From contig OY811982.1 of NCBI GenBank assembly GCA_963681505.1, positions 5,232,836 through 5,296,835 on the forward strand: a stretch of 64,000 nt of DNA, written 5' to 3'. The notes beneath the pieces were generated by a model that did not search any database, had not been told where the DNA came from, and saw only the letters and a list, made by a program, of their open reading frames with translations. This DNA comes from Eunapius fragilis (taxonomy: Eukaryota > Porifera > Demospongiae > Spongillida > Spongillidae). Of the stretch, positions 56,960 to 64,000 are shown piece after piece. How positions within the stretch are numbered: the stretch's first letter is position 1; each line of letters opens with the position of its first letter. The position numbers and the translations under genes are program-made.

Positions 56960-59900
56960 ATGGCTGCCGGCAGTGATGGTAGCTTTGAAAGCACTACGTT
57001 GGGACGCTCCAAGAGCAGGTGTTGTTCGTGCAATGGGGTCAATGCTCGCTGTAAGTCTTGCATTTGTGTTAAATCAAAACGTGCTAGTTCTTGTTGCCTC
57101 CCGATGAAGCGAAATGGCTGTGTTAATTCTAACCTGACCCCGGCCATCTCCTTAGTAGAACCGCTTTTGCAAGCAGGGCCTCAAAAAGATGCTATATCTG
57201 AAGTACTGACGTTTGAGGTTTCTCATGAATCTGTGGCAGCGGTTTCCAATGAATCTAATAATACAGCTGTCTCTACTTCAAAAGACGGCGAGAGCAGTCT
57301 CTCTTCTAACCCGGTTCTTCCTGAACCGGATTTGGTAGGCAGCCCTAATGCACCGTCGCAATCAACCCTTGATCCACCGCTTGAGGTTCCTGTGTTAAGT
57401 AACCAATTAGTGCATAGAAAACCGTGCTTAGTCCCAGATTGTAAAGAGCGTATTGCACCTTCTATGTGGCGTCAGCATATGACCTTGCATGCCCAAGGTT
57501 TCTTTTCAGGTTCTGTCCCTGATTCTTGGCTACAGGAACAAGATTTATTCGTTTGCCCTCGTTGCCGAGGTCTGGTAGCAAATTCGCATTTTTCATCCCA
57601 TCAATTAAAATGCCCTTTGGTTAACAATAGCCTTCGCCTGTCAGCTTTGCCTCCACCCAGCACAACGGGTAGTATGCCTAGTCCCCTACCAACCTTTGAA
57701 GCCATTTCCGAGCTCCCAATCCGCACAGTGAGGCACATCCCTGCCAAGGACAGACAAGCTGTTGCTCTTGCATTATCTTCTTCCCTAAGGGTTGCTGTAT
57801 TCGAGAACACCCAGGAGGCTTGGTTGAAAGTCTTCATGCTACCCAAATGTATACTGTTTGCTTCTAAGCGTCAAGGACGTCATCACAAACCAATTCCAAT
57901 TAGAGAGTTATGTGATCTTTGGTCAAAAGGCCCTTTCGATGTGCTTTGGAATATGGCTTCAAATCAAGGATCTTCTAAAAATACTTCTCCTAGCACTAGA
58001 AATTCAGGGATTCAAACTGCCATTTCATATGCTAGAGAGGATCTTTTTTCAAAAGCTTGTCAGGCCCTCCTTTCTTCAGGATTGGCTCCGAACAATCACA
58101 CTACCTGGGATTTGTTAGTTTCTAAGCATCCTAAGAGTCCTCTTCCATCTCCACCTTCTACAACTTCAGCACCACTTCTCCTCCCTTCTGATTTTGACTT
58201 GAAAGCAATATTACATTCGTTTCCAAAGAGCACAGCCTGTGGTCCATCAGGCCTACGCATACAGCATTTGATTGAGGTAGCTAGTATTCCAATGCCGTCT
58301 CCAATTTGTGCAGTCCTCAGCGATGTAGTAAATTTACTTATGTCAGGTAAGGTTCCTGTTTCTGTGGCAAAGTTTATGGCGGGGGGTAGTCTTGTGGCCT
58401 TGGAGAAGAATAAGCCAAATTGCCCACCTGATGTACGTCCAATTGCTGTTGGTGAATCTTTAAGACGACTGGCTAGCAAATGTATTTGTGCTATTGTTAA
58501 GAACAAGGCCTCCGAATTTTTTTCCCCTTTCCAGCTAGGAGTGGCCTGCCCTTCAGGGACCGAAAAAATTATTCATGGTTTGAGAAGTTGTGTGGATGAT
58601 AATTGGCTCAATGGGGATTTTGCTGTTATGAAAATTGATCTACGTAACGCATTTAATCTGGTGTCTAGGCAAGCTGTGCTGAATGCTGTTAATCTCCATT
58701 TCCCGGAACTGTTGTCATGGTCTACCTGGTGTTACGGTCAATACCCTACACTGTGGCACACTCTTGGTTCCATTACATCAAAATCCAGCAAGGAGATCCC
58801 TTAGGCCCTCTGCTTTTTTGTCTGGTTTTACATCAAGTAGTTTGTACCATTGATACTGACAGTGAGTGTGCCTCTCTGTTGTTTCATTCGTGGTACATAG
58901 ATGATGGTATTGTGGCCGGTCCCATCTCTGCTGTTTTACGTGTGCTTTCCATCATAACAGACTTGGGACCTCCTCTTGGCCTTCATATCAACCTGTCTAA
59001 ATGTGTCAATGATCTCAGTAGATTCCCAAATGAAATGAAAAAATCCAACGTGCCTCATTTCGATACACTAGGGGCCCCAATAGGAGATTTTTTGTTCTGT
59101 GCCAAGTATATTGCTCAAAAGCGTACAGATGCCTCCAAGTTGCTCCAGCAATTGGCCCAGGTAGGTTCTTCAGATCCGCATCTTGCGATGCTTCTACTTC
59201 GTCAATGTGGAGGGTTTTGTAGGCTGATACATCTGGCTAGAACTATCCCACCTTCTTTAGCTGGTGATGCCTTCAGTCTATTTGATGATGAGGTGTGACA
59301 GTGTTTTGCAGAGTGTACTGTGGTAGACACTTCTGACTCTGCATGGCAGCAGGCGCAACTTAGTTTAAGTCGAGGCGGTCTAGGCTTGCGACGTGTGTCC
59401 TACCATTCTCCTGCTGCGTATTTAGCCTCAGCTGTCAATTCAGGCTTATCTTATGAGGTTTGTAGGTACTTGCATCACTCTGTAGACCTTTACAACAACC
59501 TTGTTGATCCTCCTGACTCACTTACTTCAGATTTTGTAGACAACAGCTGTTCCTCCACCACCCAGAAGTTCCTGTCAAACAAAATAGAGGATTGTCAGTT
59601 CAGGAAATTGTTTAATAACTCCACTCCAATCGACAGGGCACGTCTGTTGTCAATTTCATCACCTCATGCCTCAGCTTGGCTATCAGTTACTCTATCCCCT
59701 AGCACAGGCCTTCACTTGGAGCCTTCTGAATTTCAGGTGGCAATAAAATAGTGGCTCGGTATACCAGTTGCTCAAGGCCAAAGTTGCACTCAGTGCAATG
59801 CTGCCTTGGATGCTTATGGTCATCATGCACTGTGTTGCAAGTTGGGGGGTGATGTCGTCTCCCGTCATAACAAGTTGAGAGACATCTTCAACGATTTCTG

Positions 59901-60339
59901 TCACCGTGCCTGTCTTGCTCCACAGCTAGAGATGGGAGGGTGGTCTAGAGAACATACTCGTCCAGCTGATGTTCTGGTTCCAAACTGGGTCCTGGGTAAG
60001 TTAGCAGCATTTGACCTGTCTGTCACATCAACGCTAAATGCACATGTTTTTCAAGAAGCGAGTGTGACAGCAAGTTCGGCTGCTATGGCTGCCCAGATCC
60101 GCAAGCACAGGGTTAACGATGGAAGGTGCAGTGAACTAGGCTGGGTTTGTATTCCTCTTGTAGTGGAGACAAATGGATGTTGGGGTACTGAGGCTATTCA
60201 GGCACTATCAAGACTTGCCACACGTTTGTCCACCAGGCAGGGTCTCCCCAAGTCGCTAGTGTGTAATGAACTATTTGGTAGACTAAGTTTAGCCCTTGTG
60301 AGTGCAAACTCTCGAGCCATCCTATCCCGCTCCCTATAA
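56960..60339 (+). pseudogene. Near-full-length RLE-type non-LTR reverse transcriptase ORF (about 1126 codons)
   Basis: A single long ORF broken by one frameshift (about 58775) and two stops (59296, 59749). Domains: Cys-rich start, CCSCNGVNARCKSCICVKSK then CCLP (residues 17-50); C2H2 fingers CLVPDCKERI..H..LH and CPRCRGLVANSHFSSHQLKC (about 155-215); RT with TACGPSGLRIQHL, RPIAVGESLRRLASK, MKIDLRNAFNLVSRQAVL, QQGDPLGPLLF and catalytic WYIDDGIVAG (about 58880-58920); a CCHC finger, CTQCNAALDAYGHHALCC (about 59785-59840); and a PD-(D/E)XK-like endonuclease, RPADVLV..GKLAAFDLSVTS then IPLVVETNGCWG. This C-terminal CCHC-endonuclease order is that of R2/R4/NeSL-type elements, which insert by target-primed reverse transcription. 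The ATG follows the insertion edge by about 15 bp. Confidence 0.88.
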
Positions 60340-60399
60340 ACTGTGCATGTTGATGCTGTAGGTAGATTTTGTTTTGTGCATACTGTATCATATATTTGT

Positions 60400-60660
60400 T
60401 ACTCTATATTATTAACATAATGATAAAGTTTAAAACACGGTATGATTTGGCACACTCTGAGCTTTAGAAAGAAGAGTATGAGCACTGAGGGGTCCAAATG
60501 GTTAATAATAATAAAAACATTATTATCTCCTAATCTCATTCATGACAAACGGTGATAATTGGTGCGATATCATATAAAACATATATACCAGATTTCATCT
60601 AAATCTGAGAGGGTGCAGTGTTATTAACTGGGTGACCAGCCATAGGACCCGGCTACAAAA
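60400..60660. repeat. Right arm of the outer palindrome and flanking MITE text
   Basis: 60405-60569 is the reverse of 53505-53692. Directly after it, 60572-60640 (AAAACATATATACCAGATTT onward) is the reverse of 51880-51965, the flank of the 291-bp hairpin. Confidence 0.75.
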
Positions 60661-60959
60661 GGGAGGTAATTTTTGCAAACCTGTCACCCTTCTTGCATTA
60701 ATATCGTAGAAATGAAAAAACACAAACACGCCTTTTTAATGGGGAAGAAACAGAACTCATACCCTAGAATACAACTTGAACATATATCTCATTCCATGCT
60801 TCTTGCTTGACTTATATTGAGCTAAAAGTGGTTCCCGCGAAATTCCCGCTGCTTGTTCATACATTGATGTAGATAAAGACTCAGATAATAACGGTAGTGA
60901 AAGCGGTGACAGCATAGACAATGGTAGTGATAGTGGGGACAGTATTATTAATGATTGTC

Positions 60960-61715
60960 ACAGTTTTTGTAAATGCCCTCACCCGCCTGCACACAAAGTT
61001 TGCTGCATAATGCATCTTGGTAAATCTAAGGAAGATAGGATTAAATTTTTAACTAATTTCCTTGATAATGTTAGTCAGAAAAGTGATGATGTTCTAATTG
61101 AGTCATTTGAAGAGCATCCACACATACCATCCTGTACAACCCCATCACACGAGTGGATGTTATCTGTCTGTGATATGCTATGTGCCATCCTTGGTATAGA
61201 AGTTACTGTTAAAATTCAGTGTGTAGTTCCAAAGCGTTTCACTGAGTATCTCCCATCTGCCGGCATTCCATACGTGGGGATGGTAATTGCTTGTTTAGAG
61301 CCATTAGTAAATTTGTAATGGGAACTGAGCTAGGCCATATGGTCATACGTCATTATAATAGCATTTATGCAGTCGCCTCAGAATGTTGCTGAAAAATGAG
61401 TATCGATTTGGCTTCGGAGATGATTTATTGTACACATCTTTATTTGATTACATTGAACGGACAAAAATGAACTCTTTAGGTACATGGGGAACAGATAATG
61501 AAATCATTGCATATGCAACAATGGTTCAAACAAATATAATGGTTATTTCATGCCAGTACAGAAAATGGCATTGTTTCGCCACTGAATTTACATGTAACAC
61601 CGGGTCCATGAAAATTGAATACTTATTTTGTCGAACCCTCCTTATAAAAAATTTAGTCAGAAAATGCCAATTGTCTGATAATACATGTTTTTATATAGTA
61701 CAAGTATCGCCATGA
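60960..61715 (+). pseudogene. OTU-type cysteine protease domain, frameshifted
   Basis: An N-terminal part (61010-61270) with KFLTNFLDNVSQKSDDVLIE and a SHEWMLSVCDMLCAILGIEV stretch, of unknown fold. At 61273 the frame changes and reads GDGNCLFRAIS, the OTU catalytic motif (Asp and Cys), then KFVMGTELGHMVIRHYNSIY. After another shift (61383 on): GFGDDLLYTSLFDYIERTKM and LGTWGTDNEIIAYATMVQTN, then KWHCFA, as in OTU domains. The NHYD-type His motif near the end is not clear. Two frameshifts. OTU proteases remove ubiquitin; in invertebrate repeats they often ride with transposons. Confidence 0.65.
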
Positions 61716-62030
61716 CATGTGACATAATTGCCAGCTTTATACTTATCTTCGAGGCCAACCTGTATACTTTAAAAGCGATGCGGTTGTGCGTTTTTCGGTA
61801 ACGAAGCGTTGCAGAGGACACTTTTTTCCTAGGCTATTAGGAGCAGCTTTGAATACGAATTTAATTGTTATTCAGTACGTCTAGAAAGGCACAATAGATA
61901 CTACGTTTGCAGTTAGCTTAAATCATGTGCAAAACTCACTTGTAGCTGCATAGCGTCATGCCCAGACTTCGATTCACGGTTAATAATTTGGTTTGTAGGT
62001 TATTAATGATGGATAATTTAATAATTTGAT

Positions 62031-62414
62031 TTGGTCGTTATAATGTCTACTCTTGCATGTTATCCTAAGCATAAGAAGCCGGTATGTGACCGGTGTGATG
62101 CACATACTAACTACATAAGCTGTTGCATGTGTACACTCCGTGCTGCGCGCGGTCGACCAAGGAAGGAGAGCAAATCACCATCGGAGCCACCATCATCTAG
62201 TCCACTCGTACAGCACATTAATCCTGAATGTGCAGCTCGCGATCGAGTGCTTGACAGCAATGTAACTGCTGAAACTTCTGAAAAGGAAGTTATCAGCCAA
62301 GTTTTGTCATCGCAAGCGCACATCCTCGATGTGCTGGAGTTGATGGGCTGTAAGGGGCATGAAAGTAGCGTGCGAAGGCTCCCACACATGTGGGAGCCGT
62401 TAGTGTGGCTTTAA
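62031..62414 (+). CDS. Unidentified Cys-rich ORF
   Basis: 128 codons. YPKHKKPVCDRCDAHTNYIS then CCMCTLRAARGRPRKESKSP: a Cys cluster followed by a GRPRK (AT-hook-like) motif and a Ser-rich linker, then SEKEVISQVLSSQAHILDVL. Looks like the N-terminus of a DNA-binding or transposon protein. It may be the start of the gene whose later parts are at 62670-64000. Confidence 0.4.
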   Translation: MVVIMSTLACYPKHKKPVCDRCDAHTNYISCCMCTLRAARGRPRKESKSPSEPPSSSPLVQHINPECAARDRVLDSNVTAETSEKEVISQVLSSQAHILDVLELMGCKGHESSVRRLPHMWEPLVWL

Positions 62415-62669
62415 TAAGCGCACAGATTTGGACGTTTTGCATGGGAAGCCCGAAAATGTTCTCCAAATAGGAATCTTAGATGGAAGGATTTGGATAATGT
62501 TTTTGCGATGAGGTCCCTGGTTTTAAAGCACGATATCGCCACCATGTACAAGGTGTACTCTAAGATGCTATTCCTGGGAAGTCACCTATTGGAAGGTCGA
62601 TATTCTCTCCATCACCAAAACCATCACTGGAGGAGGAAAGCAGCAGGAGGCGCGTGCAGGGGTAGACCA

Positions 62670-64000
62670 TATTAAGGTGAACTTCCACACTGACAACTTT
62701 GCCATTATGGACAAGATTATAGATCTGCTAGCACCTCTCTCAGACCTGGAGCACACCCTGCGTGATGAGCTGCGTCTTCTCCGTACTGATGTATACCTTC
62801 CTCAGTTACGAATATGCAGTGCATGTTAAGGAGGGTGTCAAGGCATCAGATGTGCATGCAGGGCACTGCCATATACCTGTACATGTACCTCAGGTGCATG
62901 AAAATCAGCTGTTCAATGCATACCAGGAACTGGAGAAGTTGGCTGCTCAATCTGACAGGTTTGATGAAGCAGCGTTTCAGAAGGTGTTTGTGGACCAGGT
63001 TTGTAACCAACTGATTCTGTGTGAGCAATCAAGGGGAACTGTGGCGAGTGACAGCAACAATGCCACCACACACCAGTGTTCTCCCTTGACCTGGTTCCTC
63101 AAAGGATGCCCAACAAGACATCAAAGGTTGGTGGTCACCTTGAGTGCAGTGCCTGCAGAAGTCCGTTCCTCTTCTACAATAAGTTGAGGAAAGTGTGCAT
63201 GGCCAAAGTGGATGAGGATCCTACCAGGCTATCTGAGGTAGTAGATATCCTTCTCACGATACATCAGTGTGAGCGTCGCACATATCGATACATGGCTCAA
63301 GTTATGCTAGCATCCCAGCAGGCATACCACTTGCTTGCGGCATGGAGGATGAATTAGAGTGGAAGGGTGTTGGTGAAGATGATTTTTTGGGGGAGGAGGA
63401 GAGGGTTTTGGGGAGGAGGGCTGTGGGGAGGGGGAGCAGGGTTTTGGGGAGGAGGGCTGTGAAGAGAGAGAGGAGGTTTTGGGGGAGGGCGAGGGATTTT
63501 TTGGGGAGGGAGAGGAAGAAGCTGATATGGAGTCTGAGGAGGATACTGGTGAGCAGGAGGAGAGGGAGGATGCTATGATGGAAGAGGGGAAAGATTGCCA
63601 GGATGAGGGGGAGGTGGGAGATATGGAGGAGGATGGTGATTTAGGATCAGATAAGGTTGCTCTGCATTTCATCGATTGCATTGTTCAAGATAAGCAGAAG
63701 GCTGATGCCAATGTTGTTCTATCCTGCTTGGAGGCAGCAATGCATGCCTTGAAACTTCAATTTCCCTATCTGACCAAAATTATTGTCCAGAGTGACAATG
63801 CCAAAAACTTGGCTGGAAGCAATTTCTACCTTAATGTATTCTCAGCTGCAGGGTTGAAGCTGGTGGGTTACTTCCACAATGAGGCGCAAAGCGGCAAGGA
63901 TGTGTGCGACACCCATTTTTCCCACCAGCTGACCCAAGTGGATGCATATCTAGCACAGGGAGAGATAGGGAGGAAGGTCTCCACACCCAAGCAACTGGCT
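62670..64000 (+). pseudogene. Transposase-like protein running off the window
   Basis: Segments: NFHTDNFAIMDKIIDLLAPL and LEHTLRDELRLLRTDVYLPQ (62680-62800); NAYQELEKLAAQSDRFDEAA (62915-62975); GGHLECSACRSPFLFYNKLR (63130-63190) with HQCERRTYRYMAQVMLASQQ (63265-63320); an acidic Glu/Asp stretch over G-rich DNA (63355-63640); then from 63650 to the end a clean frame with VALHFIDCIVQDKQKADANV, FPYLTKIIVQSDNAKNLAGS and YFHNEAQSGKDVCDTHFSHQ. The QSDN and GKDVCD-HF pattern resembles the catalytic region of a repeat-borne protein family in corals and sponges, probably a DDE transposase (from memory). Frame breaks occur before 63640. Confidence 0.45.

Larger units (their letters stand above)
53505..60569. 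mobile_element. Outer palindromic element opened by a retroelement
   Basis: 53505-53692 and 60405-60569 are inverted repeats about 75-80 percent alike: TATCxCACCAATTATCACC, TGTCATGAATGAGATTAGGA then GATAATAATG, and TTTAAACTTTATCATTATGT. Removing the inner transposon and the RT element brings the arms together at GTTAATAATATTATTAAC, a near-perfect centre. No transposase belongs to it. It is most simply a hairpin MITE used as a landing site; the alternative is that the arms are the true ends of an RT-carrying element. Confidence 0.7.

Noticed and set aside
53505-60569. A single 7-kb DNA transposon with 170-bp terminal inverted repeats encoding both a transposase and an RT
   Set aside because: The inner element has its own ends and TTAA duplication, and the RT element fits an insertion at the palindrome's centre; three nested elements explain the data better.

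Overview
The window is animal nuclear DNA, A+T-rich and full of microsatellites and homopolymer runs. The split genes are clearly metazoan: an ankyrin-repeat protein, an LDL-receptor-related protein with YWTD and EGF modules, and a receptor-type tyrosine phosphatase. Introns can be very short (57 bp in the phosphatase). The mobile-element set (RAG1-N-terminus-like, Ulp1-PHD, OTU, BEL/Pao, Ty3/Gypsy, hAT, Tc1 and a restriction-endonuclease-type non-LTR element) resembles genomes of sponges, cnidarians or molluscs. A demosponge is my best guess, from memory and not proven. Many coding exons are split by single-base indels, often at homopolymers, so some 'pseudogenes' may be uncorrected long-read errors.

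Layout. 0-7.7 kb: minus-strand ankyrin gene with a long intron holding a CR1/Jockey-like LINE, a fragment of a second RT family, and minisatellites. 9.4-9.9 kb: integrase zinc-finger fragment. 10.8-12.9 kb: two tail-to-tail remnants of the second RT family. 13.5-15 kb: decayed element with a RAG1-like N-terminus and RING finger. 16-25 kb: mostly repeats, with a 328-bp tandem array joined to an unknown ORF, a duplicated purine-rich block and a RecQ-like scrap. 25.5-28.4 kb: two CAGTGGCGG inverted-repeat elements around a hAT element with a perfect 8-bp target duplication. 28.4-29.9 kb: 3' end of a Ty3/Gypsy element. 30.2-31.5 kb: LRP-like exons, cut by a BEL/Pao element (31.5-34.5 kb) that has an internal inversion. 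35-37 kb: unidentified minus-strand exons. 37.7-42.8 kb: a 1.48-kb unit carrying the first half of a tyrosine phosphatase domain, present three times, with the catalytic exons only after the third copy; further fragments lie at 48.2 and 50.7 kb. 45-47.8 kb: Ulp1-like protease plus PHD finger, split by an 849-bp Tc1-type element. 49.4-50.4 kb: Tc1/mariner and piggyBac-like remnants. 52 kb: a 291-bp near-perfect hairpin.

53.5-60.6 kb is the most striking part: a three-level nest. A palindromic repeat is opened at its TAATAAT centre by a near-full-length RT element (Cys-rich N-terminus, C2H2, RT, CCHC, restriction-like endonuclease). A 3.2-kb DNA transposon with TTAA target duplication sits inside one arm. 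At least four other copies of this RT family lie in the window, each bordered by ATT/TAA repeats, which suggests microsatellite-directed insertion. 60.9-64 kb holds an OTU protease pseudogene and a transposase-like ORF running off the end.
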